Source: Anomaloglossus baeobatrachus (Eukaryota; Chordata; Amphibia; Anura; Aromobatidae). Taken from it: a stretch of 64,000 nucleotides of DNA. The translations under genes and the position numbers were made by a program. This document shows positions 1 through 10,434 of this stretch, piece by piece. The notes beneath the pieces are model-generated. The model was given only the letters and a program-made list of their open reading frames with translations, was not told the DNA's origin and did not search any database. Location: positions 392,781,361 to 392,845,360 of the forward strand of contig NC_134355.1 in assembly GCF_048569485.1 (NCBI RefSeq). Direction: 5' to 3'. Positions within the stretch are counted from its first letter, which is position 1, and every line of letters begins with the position of its first letter.

Positions 1-742
1 TCAGCATGCCTTCAATTTTGAATACATGCCCAACAGTGTCACCAACAAAGCACCCCCACAACATCACACCTCCTCCTCCATGCTTCATGGTGGGAACCAG
101 ACATGTGGAGTCCATCCCTTCACCTTTTCTTTGTCGCTCAAAGACACGGTGGTTGGATCCAAAGATCTCAAATTTGAACTCATCAGACCAAAGCACAGAT
201 TTCCACTGGTCCATTCCTTGTGTTCTTTAGCCCAAACAAGTCTCTTCTGCTTGTTGCCTGTCCTTAGCAGTGGTTTCCAAGCAGCTATTTTACCATGAAG
301 GCCTTCTGCACAAAGTCTCCTCTTAACAGTTGTTCTAGAGATGTGTCTGCTGCTAGAACTCTGTGTGGCATTGACCTGGTCTCTAATCTGAGCTGCTGTT
401 AACCTGCAATTTCTGAGGCTGGTGACTCGGATAAACTTATCCACCGCAGCAGAGGTGACTCTTGGTCTTCCTTTCCTGGGGCGGTCCTCATGTGAGCCAG
501 TTTCTTTATAGCGTTTGATGGTTTTTGCCACTGCACATGGGGACACTTTCAAAGCTTTCCCAATTTTTCGGACTGACTGACCTTCATTTCTTAAAGTAAT
601 GATGGCCACTCCTTTTTCTTTACTTAGAATTTGTATTATGGCACGAAAAAATAGCTAACAGTCTATTCAGTAGGACTATCAGCTGTGTGTCCACCAGACT
701 TCTGCACAACACAACTGATGGTCCCAACCGCATTTATAAGGC
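1..742 (-). mobile_element. Tc1-like DNA transposon, transposase side (cut by window edge)
   Basis: This is the inner-to-left part of a Tc1/mariner-superfamily transposon running on the - strand. It holds transposase code and, from about 640 to 742, the 5' untranslated leader. The leader stops at 742 and resumes at 8692, because a hAT-type element is inserted between with an 8-bp target duplication TATAAGGC (735-742 and 8692-8699). The left terminal repeat lies outside the window. Confidence 0.9.
85..609 (-). pseudogene. Tc1-like transposase, broken
   Basis: The - strand reading frame encodes a Tc1-type transposase N-terminus. It has a paired-like helix-turn-helix (around RNEGQSVRKIGKALKVS), a GRPR-type hinge (RKGRPRVTS) and a second helix-turn-helix ending near TTVKRRLCAEGL. 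Around 205-215 the family-typical reading (a WSDE-like catalytic block) moves to another frame, so the long frame ends in unrelated residues. No ATG is seen at the expected start: the frame runs upstream into the leader with GTG at 609. A family transposase is about 340 residues; about 150 are recognisable here before the frame is lost. It would have catalysed cut-and-paste transposition into TA sites in the nucleus; this copy is dead. Confidence 0.85.
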
Positions 743-1093
743 CAGGGCCGGCCTTAACCTGAATGGCGCCCTGTGCAAACTGCCCTTTGGTGCCCCTCCC
801 CCTACTGATTTTTTACCTAGTTTCCCAGGAAACAAACGAGGACAGGAGGCCATCTTTTTTTACATCCTAAGAAAATTGATCTCTTCAAATGTACAATAAA
901 TTTCAAATTTGTGCTGGAGAATCTGCACCTCAAATCCACATTAATGTCACCACGTCTGATCTCGTTTTTTTAGAGGTCTTCTGATTTCAACCATTTAAGC
1001 CGAATCCATGGATAATACACCCCACCCCAGCTCCGACTCCACCCCTCAAGCCCTCCACACTCACCACCATTCTTGGAAAAACGTGTGTCTGTG

Positions 1094-1094
<1 letters not shown>

Positions 1095-1143
<49 letters not shown>
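1095..1143. repeat. (TA)n microsatellite
   Basis: Perfect or near-perfect TA dinucleotide run. It continues on the far side of the LTR element at 5586, so it was the landing site of that element. Confidence 0.95.
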
Positions 1144-1146
<3 letters not shown>

Positions 1147-1455
1147 GAGGTAGCACGGTGGGCTGCGCAGCAGAAGACACGGGATCCAGGCATTAAGGTT
1201 CACAGCACACGGTTTAATGTCCAAACAAAAGTCCACAGCAATATACATGTGCCTCTCCAGCAGAGGACTCAGGGAGTTCTGTTCACTCCCTCACACCCGG
1301 CACACCTGCCCTCGTTCCTGTTTCCATTTAACCCTTCCTTCAGCCTGTAGGGAAACAGTATTAACCCTAGAGTGGATTTACTTTCTATCATGGAGTGAGC
1401 ACAACCGGGGCGAGACATACCGGCCGTCATAGATAACCCCGGTCACAGTCTCACA
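1144..1455 (-). repeat. 3' LTR of the Gmr1-like element
   Basis: 312-bp downstream LTR, matching 5274-5585 almost base for base. A run of C on the + strand (G on the coding strand) lies directly inside it, as expected for a polypurine tract. Confidence 0.92.
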
Positions 1456-4400
1456 TACCCCCCCCCCCTCAGTTTAAGCGTGCGGGGTTGAACTCCCGCC
1501 ATCAAACACGGGCCGCGGGACAAGGCATCGGCGTTGCCCTGCAACCCACCGGCCCTATGTTCAACCGTAAACCGGAAGTTCTGCAGAGAAAGGAACCACC
1601 GGGTAACCCGGGCATTCCGTTCCTTGGCGGACCTCATCCAGACCAGTGGAGAGTGATCCGTCACCAAGCGAAACTGCCGTCCCAGCAGGTAATAGCGTAG
1701 GGACTCCAAGGCCCACTTGATCGCCAGGCACTCCTTCTCCACTACACTATAATTCCGCTCGGTAGGGGTGAGCTTCCTACTTAAGAAGGTGACGGGGTGT
1801 TCCTCCCCCTGAACCACCTGAGACAGCACTGCCCCCAGGCCGACCTCAGAGGCGTCAGTCTGTACTATGAACTCCTTCCGGAAATCAGGGTGTACAAGAA
1901 CGGGCTGTCCGCACAGGACCTCCTTCAGGGCCCGGAAGGAGTCCTCGGCCTGCGGAGTCCAGCGCACCATGACGAACTTCTTGCCTTTGAGAAGGTCCGT
2001 CAAGGGGGCTGATAGTCCCACAAAATCCTTTACAAACCTCCTGTAGTACCCCACGATACCCAGGAAGGCCCTAACCTGCTTCGTGGTCAGGGGTCTAGGC
2101 CACTTCTGGATCGCCTCAACCTTGTTAATTTGGGGCTTAATCACTCCTTGGCCTATCACGTAGCCCAAGTAGCGGGCTTCCGTGAGTCCCAACGCACATT
2201 TCTTGGGATTGGCTGTCAATCCGGCTGTTCGAAGCGCGTCCACCACCGCTTGTACCTGTTCCAAGTGGGTCTGCCAATCGGAGCTGTAAATAATGATGTC
2301 ATCAAGGTACGCTGATGCATACGCCTGGTGGGGTTCCAGCACTAAGTCCATCAACCTCTGGAACGTGGCCGGAGCGCCATGTAACCCAAAAGGCAAGACA
2401 ACATAGTGGAAGAGACCCTCCGGCGTAACAAAAGCGGTTTTCTCCTTGGCGGACTCCGTCAGTGGCACCTGCCAGTACCCCTTGGTCAGGTCGAGCATGG
2501 TAAAATATCGCGCCTGTCCCAACCTATCAATCAGCTCATCCACCCGGGGCATGGGGTAGAGATCGAACTTGGATATTTCGTTCAATCTCCTAAAGTCATT
2601 GCAGAACCTTAAGGAACCATCGGGTTTTGGTATTAGGACAATCGGACTAGCCCATTCACTCCGGGACTTTTCGATGACCCCCAGGCGTAACATTGTCTTT
2701 ACTTCCTCCGATATGGCTTGTCGTCGAGCCTCCGGTACCCGGTATGACTTCAGGCGTACCTTCAGGTGGGGCTCGGTGACAATATCATGTCGTATCAGAC
2801 TGGTCCTACCGGGCAGCTCGGAGAAGACATCGGGGTTCTGCTGAACCAACCATCTGGCCTCTCGCCTCTGAGTCTTGGTGAAGGCTTCTCCAATCCTTAC
2901 TTCCGGTTCATCCTCTCCGGAGGTCGCTGGAGCCGGAGGTGAACGACCCGAAGAGGAGGGAGATGGGGAAAAAACAGCCATCAGGCTTTCCCGTTCCTGC
3001 CAAGGTTTTAATAGGTTGACATGGTATATTTGTTCAGGTTTCCGCCTACCGGGCTGCAATACTTTATAGTTAACCACCCCGACTCTTTCCTTTATCTCGT
3101 AGGGGCCTTGCCACTGAGCCAGGAATTTACTCTCCGCCGTGGGAATTAATACCAACACCCGATCCCCGGGTTTAAAGGTCCGCACGGTGGCTTGTCTATT
3201 GTAGCGGCCGCTTTGCGCGGCCTGAGCCTCCTGTAAATGCTCCTTCACAATTGGCATGACCGCGCTTATGCGGTTCTGCATACCCAAAATGTGTTCAATC
3301 ACACTTTTATGGGGGGTGGGCTCTTGCTCCCATGTTTCCTTTGCCAGGTCCAACAATCCCCGGGGATGTCGCCCGTATAACAATTCAAAAGGCGAAAACC
3401 CCGTGGATGCCTGTGGCACCTCACGGATGGCAAACATCAAATAGGGAAGCATCATATCCCAGTCTTTCCCGTATTTTGAAATCACCCTTAAGAGCATGGT
3501 TTTCAGGGTTTTATTGAAACGCTCGACTAAACCGTCCGTTTGAGGATGATACACAGACGTACACAACTGCTTGATCTGGAGTAGCCGGCATAGCTCTTTG
3601 GTCACTTTAGACATGAATGGGGTCCCCTGATCCGTAAGGATCTCCTTGGGCAACCCCACCCGGCAGAACACAGCAAACAACTCCCGAGCTATAAGCTTTG
3701 CTGCAGTATGTCTGAGAGGTATCGCCTCGGGATACCGGGTGGCATAGTCAATGATCACTAGGATGTGTTGGTGCCCTCGAGCGGACTTTACGAGGGGCCC
3801 CACCAGATCCATCCCTATCCGTTCAAAAGGGACTTCTATAATGGGTAACGGTACCAACGGACTGCGAAAATGGGTCAGGGGTGCGGTAAGCTGACACTCC
3901 GGGCAGGTTTCGCAGAACTGTTTTACCTCCCCAAAGACCCCGGGCCAATAGAACCTTTGCAATATTCGCTCCTGCGTTTTCTTGACCCCTAGGTGGCCAC
4001 TCATCAGGTGTTTATGAGCCAAGTTGAGGACCCGCCGGCGATGCGGCTGGGGCCCCACCAACTGCTCTACCCCCACGCCGCGTATTTCATCTACCCGGTA
4101 GAGTAAATCCTGCTTAAGAGCGAAATGGGGGTACCTTACCAGGGCACCGGGCAGCTGTGCCACCCCGTCAATTACTGTCACCCGACTCCGGGCATGTATT
4201 AATGTAGGGTCCTGGAGTTGGGCTGTCCCAAACGGAATGGTGGGCGCAGCCTCAGACGGGACGGTAGGGGACTCCTGCACTGTTGTCAGCGGTGGGTCCT
4301 TGGCCCTAGGCTTGGAGGGGCCGGACCGACGGGCGGTACGCAAAGTCTCAGTGTCCCGTATCAAGTCCTGCGTAGCCACATGCCGCTCTACCAGGGACAC

Positions 4401-5204
4401 TAATTGGTCCAGGGTACTCGGGTCACCCTGTCCTACCCACCGTTGAACGGTGACGGGTAAAGTGCGCACAAAACGATCCACTACTACCCTTTCCACCATT
4501 TGCGCCGGGCTCAGAGTGTCAGGCTGCAACCACTTTTTTACAAGATGCAACAAGTCATAGGCCTGGGAGCGTACGGGTTTGGCTTCCTCATAGAACCACT
4601 GATTTACCCGCTGAGCCCGTACATAGGTATTCACCCCCAACCGAGCCAATATTTCGGCTTTCAGGGTCACATAGTCAATGGCGTCCTCGGTACAGAGGTC
4701 CAGGTATGCTTTTTGGGGTTCCCCCGTCAGATAGGGCGACAATACCTCAGCCCACTGGGGGGTCGGCAGCTTTTCCCGCTCGGCCACCCGCTCAAACACC
4801 GCCAGGAACGCTTCCACATCATCCCCCGGGGTCATCTTTTGCAACGCTTGTCTCACCGCTTTCCGGACGCTGCAGTCATCACCCGGTCCCGGGGTTGTTG
4901 CTGCCGGTCCGGCACGGATCGACTTGGCCAGGAGAATCATCTGTTCTTGATGTCTTTGTTCCTGCAATTGCAAGGCTTGCTGCTGACGTGTATTGGCCTG
5001 AACCAGCTGTTCTTGGTGCCTTTTGTCCTGCATTTGCAAGGATTGCTGCTGACGTTCCAACGCCCGGAGCAGGTGTGCATTGGTCTGTTGCTGCTGTGCA
5101 TTAGCCTCTTGCAGCTGTGCATTAGTCTGTTGCTGCTGCTTTAGTATGTCCTCCATGGCGTCGCCGGGTTTGGGCTGTAGTATAGCCGCTCGAATCCAGC
5201 ACAT
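1443..5204 (-). CDS. Gag-Pol polyprotein of Gmr1-like LTR element
   Basis: One frame of 1253 codons; a second possible start lies 16 codons in (MEDILKQ). Domains in order: a Q-rich coiled coil (about residues 20-95); a gag capsid-like region (about 110-300); an integrase zinc finger of H2C2 type (about 396-438, CETCPEC); the integrase core with D in MDLVGP near 463, D in DQGTPF near 525 and E in LVERFNK near 558; a GPY/F module (QWQGPYEI near 697); a reverse transcriptase with YLDD near 966; and an RNase H with TDASEVGLG near 1118. Ty3/gypsy elements normally place integrase last. The order here is that of the Gmr1 lineage, first described from cod and later found in other deuterostomes. It would form particles and copy the element's RNA in the cytoplasm. 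The frame is unbroken. Confidence 0.93.
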   Translation of the reverse strand: MCWIRAAILQPKPGDAMEDILKQQQQTNAQLQEANAQQQQTNAHLLRALERQQQSLQMQDKRHQEQLVQANTRQQQALQLQEQRHQEQMILLAKSIRAGPAATTPGPGDDCSVRKAVRQALQKMTPGDDVEAFLAVFERVAEREKLPTPQWAEVLSPYLTGEPQKAYLDLCTEDAIDYVTLKAEILARLGVNTYVRAQRVNQWFYEEAKPVRSQAYDLLHLVKKWLQPDTLSPAQMVERVVVDRFVRTLPVTVQRWVGQGDPSTLDQLVSLVERHVATQDLIRDTETLRTARRSGPSKPRAKDPPLTTVQESPTVPSEAAPTIPFGTAQLQDPTLIHARSRVTVIDGVAQLPGALVRYPHFALKQDLLYRVDEIRGVGVEQLVGPQPHRRRVLNLAHKHLMSGHLGVKKTQERILQRFYWPGVFGEVKQFCETCPECQLTAPLTHFRSPLVPLPIIEVPFERIGMDLVGPLVKSARGHQHILVIIDYATRYPEAIPLRHTAAKLIARELFAVFCRVGLPKEILTDQGTPFMSKVTKELCRLLQIKQLCTSVYHPQTDGLVERFNKTLKTMLLRVISKYGKDWDMMLPYLMFAIREVPQASTGFSPFELLYGRHPRGLLDLAKETWEQEPTPHKSVIEHILGMQNRISAVMPIVKEHLQEAQAAQSGRYNRQATVRTFKPGDRVLVLIPTAESKFLAQWQGPYEIKERVGVVNYKVLQPGRRKPEQIYHVNLLKPWQERESLMAVFSPSPSSSGRSPPAPATSGEDEPEVRIGEAFTKTQRREARWLVQQNPDVFSELPGRTSLIRHDIVTEPHLKVRLKSYRVPEARRQAISEEVKTMLRLGVIEKSRSEWASPIVLIPKPDGSLRFCNDFRRLNEISKFDLYPMPRVDELIDRLGQARYFTMLDLTKGYWQVPLTESAKEKTAFVTPEGLFHYVVLPFGLHGAPATFQRLMDLVLEPHQAYASAYLDDIIIYSSDWQTHLEQVQAVVDALRTAGLTANPKKCALGLTEARYLGYVIGQGVIKPQINKVEAIQKWPRPLTTKQVRAFLGIVGYYRRFVKDFVGLSAPLTDLLKGKKFVMVRWTPQAEDSFRALKEVLCGQPVLVHPDFRKEFIVQTDASEVGLGAVLSQVVQGEEHPVTFLSRKLTPTERNYSVVEKECLAIKWALESLRYYLLGRQFRLVTDHSPLVWMRSAKERNARVTRWFLSLQNFRFTVEHRAGGLQGNADALSRGPCLMAGVQPRTLKLRGGGYVRL

Positions 5205-5273
5205 GTGCTACTGGGTCACCAGGGATGGATGCTTCACCTCACCGGCTGTCATGCCCGCCGATTCTCCACCATA

Positions 5274-5585
5274 TGTGAGGTAGCACGGTGGACTGCGCAG
5301 CAGAAGACACGGGATCCAGGCATTAAGGTTCACAGCACCCGGTTTAATGTCCAAACAAAAGTCCACAGCAATATACATGTGCCTCTCCAGCAGAGGACTC
5401 AGGGAGTTCTGTTCACTCCCTCACACCCGGCACACCTGCCCTCGTTCCTGTTTCCATTTAACCCTTCCTTCAGCCTGTAGGGAAACAGTATTAACCCTAG
5501 AGTGGATTTACTTTCTATCATGGAGTGAGCACAACCGGGGCGAGACATACCGGCCGTCATAGATAACCCCGGTCACAGTCTCACA
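5274..5585 (-). repeat. 5' LTR of the Gmr1-like element
   Basis: 312 bp, near-identical to the copy at 1144-1455. It is the upstream LTR because the element reads on the - strand. The sequence inside it starts TGGTGGAGAATCGG on the - strand after three bases, a plausible tRNA primer-binding site; I could not assign the tRNA. Confidence 0.92.

Positions 5586-5626
<41 letters not shown>
5586..5626. repeat. (TA)n(CA)n microsatellite
   Basis: TA repeats that pass into CA repeats. This is the right-hand continuation of the tract in which the Gmr1-like element landed. Confidence 0.95.
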
Positions 5627-5628
<2 letters not shown>

Positions 5629-5697
5629 GTCATGGCCAAAAGTGTTAGCACCTTTGAAGTAAGTTGTTCCAGAAAATAAAGCATTTCCCTTAGAAAA
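5627..5697. mobile_element. Tc1-like terminal fragment
   Basis: About 70 bp starting CAGTCATGGCCAAAAGTGTT, which I recognise as the terminal inverted repeat of a common fish/frog Tc1-like family. Only this end is present and there is no transposase. It seems to be a decayed remnant between microsatellites. Confidence 0.6.
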
Positions 5698-5699
5698 TT

Positions 5700-6775
5700 A
5701 ATAATACACCCCCTACACCTCCTCTCTCCATAATATACTCTCTACACCACCCCTTTCCATAATCTCTCTCCTACACTGCCCCTATTTATAATATTCCCCC
5801 ACACACTGGCCATAGGTGTACCCCCACACGATATCCCTGTGTATAATATCCCCACACACTGCCCCGCTGTAAAGTATCTCACACATACATACACACACAC
5901 ACACACACACTGCTCCTCTGTATAATATCTCTCCCACACACACTGCTCCTCTGTATAATATCTCTCTCACACACTGCTCCTCTGTATAATATCTCTCCCA
6001 CACACACTGCTCCTATGTATAATATCTCTCTCACACACTGCTCCTCTGTATAATATCTCTCCCACACACACTGCTCCTCTGTATAATATCTCTCCCACAC
6101 ACACTGCTCCTCTGTATATCTCTCCCACACACACTGCTCCTCTGTATATTATCCCCCACACACTGCGCCTCTGTATAATATCCCCCCACACTGCTCCTCT
6201 GTATAATATACCCCTACACCTCAGTACACTATGTCCCACACACACACTGCACCTCAGTATACTATCCCCCCACACACTGCTCCTCAGTATAATATCCCCC
6301 CCCACACTGCTTCTCTGTATAATATCCCCCCACACACAATGCCCCTCTGCATAATACCCCCCCACACACTGGTCTTCTGTATAATATCCCCACATACACA
6401 CTGCTCCTCTGTATAATATCCCCCCACACACTGCTCCTCTGTTTAGTATCCCCCACACACACTGTTTATTAATATAATATCCCCCCCACACACTGTTCCT
6501 GTGTATAATATCCTCCCACCAACACTGCTCCTCTGTATAATATCCTCCCACACACACTGCTCCTCTGTATAGTATCCTCCCACACACTGCTCCTCTGTAT
6601 AATATCCTCCCACACACTGCTCCTCTGTATAATATCTCCCCACAAACACTGCTTCTCAATATATACCCTCCACACACTGCTCCTCTGTATAATGTCCCAC
6701 ACGTACACTGCTCCTCTGTAAATACAACACACTGCCCATTTGTATAATATCCCACACACTGCTCCTCTGTTTATT
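5700..6775. repeat. 27-29-bp minisatellite (CACTGCTCCTCTGTATAATATC unit family)
   Basis: About 35 tandem copies of a unit of the type CACACACTGCTCCTC followed by TGTATAATATCCCC, varying mainly in C-run and CA length. All reading frames across it give periodic low-complexity peptides (EEQCVWERYY-type), which are not genes. Confidence 0.93.
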
Positions 6776-6975
6776 TGCTCCATCCTGGTTTATTTGTCCC
6801 TTCCCAGCAAATATATATATATCCACATCCTAGGCTTCTCCTGATGTATATATATATTCCCCTCCTAGGCACATTCTGGTATATATGTCCCCATCCTTGT
6901 TTTTGTCCCCTTCCTGGTATATATCTCCACCTTCTTGTGTATATGTGCCTTTCCTGGGTATCTCCTCGTATATTT
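6776..6975. repeat. Degenerate ~30-bp repeat with TATATA blocks
   Basis: A short array of units like TCCTGGTATATATGTCCCC, different from the array to its left, with embedded TA runs. No gene is seen. From 6976 to 7084 there is only an A-rich stretch and unique-looking sequence. Confidence 0.65.
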
Positions 6976-7084
6976 GTCTACTGCAAAAAGAAAAAAAACA
7001 AACATTTTACTCACCCTCCCCGTCTCCCACATCCTGCAGCATCCTCTCTGAGAAGCGATGCATTTCAGCTGGATGTCTGCAAAG

Positions 7085-8215
7085 GCAGGGGCTGCAGTCA
7101 GCGGGCACCCCCACAACCTGAGGCTGGAACAGCGCCCCTCCCCCCGTGGCTGAAGTCAGCGTGCCCCCCACGGCTGGAGTCAGCACCCTCCCTCCCCTGG
7201 AGTCAGCACCCCTCCGCCCCTGGAGTCAGCGCCCCTCCCCTGCCCCCCGCGGCTGGAGTCAGCGCCCCCCAACCCGCCCCCCGCGGTTGTAGTCAGTTCC
7301 CCCCACCACCACCCGTAGGTGTGGTCAGCGGCCCCTCCCCGCCCCCTGCGGCTGGGCTGTAGTCAGCGGCCCCCCACCATCACCCGCGGCTGTAGTCAGC
7401 GCCCCAACCGCCCCCTGCGGCTGTAGTCAGCAGCCCCCACCACCACCCGCTGCTGTAGTCAGCGGCCTCCTCACCACCAGTGGCTGTAGTCAGCAGCCCC
7501 TCCCCGCCCCCCTTGGCTGTAGTCAGTGCCCCCCCCACCAGCGGCTGTAGTCTGTGGCCCACCCCACCACCCGCGGCTGTAGTCAGTGGCCCCCCCGCCG
7601 CTGTAGTCAGCGCCTCCCCGCAGCTGTAGTCAGCGCCCCCCCGCCCCTGTAGTCAGCACCCCCCTCCCTCGCGGCTGTAGTCAGCGCCCCCCCTGCCACC
7701 CGCGGCTGTAGTCAGCGCCCCCCTGCGGCGGTAGTCAGCACCCCCTACCCCCCGCGGCTGCAGTCAGTGCCCCCCCCGCGGCTGGAGTCAGCGGCCCACC
7801 ATCCCCCGCGGCTGGAGTTAGCGGCCCCCCCGCGGCTGGAGTCAGCGGCTCCCCCACCCCCCGCGGCTGGAGTCAGTGGCTCCCCCACCCCCCGCGGCTG
7901 CAGGCAGCGGCCCCTCCCCCACCCCCCGCGGCGGTAGTCAGCGCCCCCCCGTGGCTGTAGTCAGCGCCCCCCCACCCCCGCGGCTGTAGTCAGTGCCTTC
8001 CCCCCCGCGGCGGTAGTCAGTGCCTTCCCCCCGCGGCTGTAGTCAGTGGCTCCCGCGGCTGTAGTCAGCGGCCCCCCCACCCCTTGCGGCTGTAGTCAGC
8101 ACCCCCTTGCCCCCTGCAGCTGTAGTCAGCGGCCCCCCCTGCCCCCTGCGGCTGGAGTCAGTGGCTCCCCCTGCCCCCCGCGGCTGGAGTCAGCGGCTCC
8201 CCCACCACCCCCGGC
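7085..8215. repeat. GC-rich minisatellite (GCGGCTGTAGTCAGCGCCCCCC units)
   Basis: Dozens of 22-40-bp units built round GGCTGTAGTCAGC or GGCTGGAGTCAGC, separated by C-runs with CCCGC. Unit length varies through the C-runs. Frames through it are chance low-complexity ORFs. The flanks (about 700-1060 and 8216-8690) share general hAT-like non-coding character and contain no gene that I recognise. Confidence 0.93.
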
Positions 8216-8691
8216 AATCTTCAGCTCATAGAGCGCCTACCTCTCCCTGCCGGATGCCGCGCGTTCGCCAGCTCCGCGTTGCCCGCAGCACTGTGATGAA
8301 GTGCAGAGTGATGACCTCATCACATTGGGCTGCGGGATGACGCGCCACCTTTCTGCTCAGCTCCACTTACAGTGCCTCCCCCACCACATGGCTAATTTGC
8401 ATGCAATGCCCTAGAAGGACTTTGTATGCACCTTAGTTATGTGCAGACTGCAGTAGTGGCTGAAGCGACACCGCGCCCCTCTGCTGCAGCTGTGACTGGG
8501 GCTCGGTGAAGATGGTGGGCCCGGCTGGCTAGGCGCTACATAAAGTTAAGTAAGTAACCGGCGGCGGTTACAGTAAAAAATGCTGTGTGAGGAGCCAGGA
8601 AATGTACAACTTCTTACCTCTCTGCTGCGCCCCCCCCTGAAGCATGGCCGTCGGCGCCCTGTGCGGTCGCACAAGCCTAAAGCCGGCCATG

Positions 8692-9016
8692 TATAAGGCA
8701 AGAAATCCCACTTCTTAAACCTGACAGGGCACACCTGTGAAGTGAAAACCATTTCCGGTGACTACCTCTTGAAGCTCATCAAGAGAATGCAAAGAGTGTG
8801 CAAAGCGGTAATCAAAGCAAAAGGTGGAAACTTTGAAGAACCTAGAATATAAGACATATATTCAGTTGTTTCACACTTTTTTGTTAAGTATTTCATTCTA
8901 CATGTCTTAATTCATAGTTTTGATGTCTTCAATGTGAATCTACAATTTTCAGAGTCATGAAAATAAAGAAAACTCTTTGAAAGAGAAGGTGTGTCCACAC
9001 TTTTGGTCTGTACTGT
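8692..9016 (-). mobile_element. Tc1-like transposon, 5' end piece
   Basis: Continuation of the element at 1-742 after the hAT insertion. It carries the remaining 5' leader and the outer terminal repeat, which reads CAGTACAGACCAAAAGTGTG on the - strand and stops at a TA (9017-9018). The leader sequence (for example AACCTGACAGGGCACACCTG) is familiar from vertebrate Tc1-like families. Confidence 0.85.
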
Positions 9017-9815
9017 ATTTATCTGAGATGGGAGATGACAGTTGGTGCTTGTAAAATTCTATGGAGGGGGAAGAAGAGAGAGGGACTAAGTGAAAACACA
9101 GACATTCCGCTGCACGTTCTCTGGATATGACAGTTATAAGTCTCCATAGAACTTTATGAGCACCGACTATCTCAATAATGTAATATTCTGTATTCACTGA
9201 ATACAGATTTTACCCGTGAATTGAAAATTTTGAGAATGAATGATCAATCTAGAAAGAAAAATAACAGATTTCTCTAGGATGTATTACAGAGTTTCTTATT
9301 TTCAAATGCTATTGATTTGTGAATAAAATGACGGTTGCTCTTTAAGTTACCTTTCCTGTAAAACAGCTACAGATGGAGACTTATGGCCTTGCAGAAAATA
9401 TTTGACTGTTACCTTGGAAGTTGATCAATTACTCCAGATTTGTTGTTTATTGGAGAGGTTAACGCAGAAATAAATCTATGATGTTGGTGTTGATGATACT
9501 GTATGTCTAAAGTTTACTATGCAATTATATGTGAACAAGCAGAACAGGCATACGTTCTATGAAACTCGAGGATAGATCATTTTTTTCAGATGGCTCCAAA
9601 GAACACCAGCATAATCTTTGAACATCAAATTGGAAAAAAAATCAACTTATGTCTCTGCAATCCATAGTTAACCCCTATCACTTTTGCCTCAAGAGTAAAA
9701 TCTTCATAATTATACTAGAAAATATCTAAAACATTGCACCCATGCACATGATATTGTAGCTGAGGCCTCCCTCTACAGAGAGAGCTTGATGTCATGAGTG
9801 GAGATGTGATACGCT
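9017..9815. other. Unannotated AT-rich sequence
   Basis: No long reading frame, no recognised repeat and no RNA gene. If the collagen gene extends leftward, this is intronic. Confidence 0.5.
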
Positions 9816-9945
9816 TAAAGGGAATCTATCAACAGGTCTTTGCTATGTAATTGAAGATGCTAAAAAATAAAATTGAACTATGCCTCTCTTATCAGTCTGA
9901 TTGCTGTTGTTTACTTAAACTAAAGGCGGTATCACCTAGTCATTA
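9816..9945 (+). repeat. R1 repeat, left-end fragment
   Basis: Begins TTAAAGGGAATCTATCAACA and resembles the left end of the R1 repeat at 17690 (TAAAGGGAGTCCGTCACCAG, then TTTGCTA). The similarity fades after about 130 bp. Confidence 0.5.
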
Positions 9946-10431
9946 TCATTGCTGGACTACAATGTCACATACATGAGCACAACCAAAGAGAAACAGGGGC
10001 TGAGCAGTCATGGGTCACACCAGGGACCACCAAATCAATAATCAATACAACAACTTTTGCAAAAATATACTAAATATTTATTTAAATAGAGTGCATAGCA
10101 AAAGAAGTGACATTAGATAAACGTTACAGAGATTAATCAAGAACACTGATCAGACTAAAGTAGTATCACTGATGAAGAACACGGGTCCACAGACCATATG
10201 GGGAGTACGAGTGCACTTGTGTCATCGGAGGACTCCTAAAAGTAATTGTGCAAGGACAATAGTTGCCCATCATACAGTAACAAGACACATGCACAATTAA
10301 GGGGCATTACAGTAAATGTCCAGCATGATAGGCACTCATTTGATTAATAGTTGCCATTACTTAGAGGAGCCAAATCCATATAAGGACAGCCAGATAAGGA
10401 GTGAAAAATGGTAAATAAAAGCACTCCCATC
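9946..10431. other. Unannotated sequence
   Basis: No reading frame or repeat family recognised. Probably intronic. Confidence 0.4.
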
Positions 10432-10434
10432 TAA

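Larger units (their letters stand above)
1144..5585 (-). mobile_element. Gmr1-like Ty3/gypsy LTR retrotransposon, looks whole
   Basis: A complete-looking LTR element on the - strand. Two 312-bp LTRs (1144-1455 and 5274-5585) begin TGTGAGGTAG on the + strand and end TCTCACA. By eye they differ at about two positions, so the insertion is young. It landed in a (TA)n tract, and ATAT flanks both sides, consistent with a short target duplication. A single long frame fills the interior (1443-5204). A G-rich polypurine run abuts the 3' LTR (about 1455-1470, - strand). The pol domain order, with integrase before reverse transcriptase, places it with the Gmr1 group. Confidence 0.93.
743..8691. mobile_element. 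hAT-type non-autonomous transposon, enlarged
   Basis: The ends are imperfect terminal inverted repeats: CAGGGCCGGCCTTA at 743 and, read from the other strand, CATGGCCGGCTTTA at 8691. They are flanked by a perfect 8-bp target duplication TATAAGGC, the size used by hAT transposases. The interior codes for no transposase. Its 7.9-kb length comes from a later Gmr1-like LTR insertion (1144-5585), a (TA)n tract and two large minisatellites. The host sequence is a Tc1-like element, so this insertion is younger than that element. Confidence 0.85.

Noticed and set aside
4500-5144. 214-codon + strand frame opposite the Gmr1-like gag
   Set aside because: Antisense shadow of the Q-rich coiled coil; the coding strand has clear domains.
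5700-6775. CRISPR-like regular repeats
   Set aside because: Units abut without unique spacers and the genome is eukaryotic; this is a minisatellite.
5742-6783. Overlapping - strand frames up to 262 codons with YTEEQCV repeats
   Set aside because: By-products of a 27-29-bp minisatellite. All frames are open because the unit lacks stops.
7380-8340. Pro/Ala-rich frames in the GC-rich array
   Set aside because: Low-complexity chance frames in a minisatellite.
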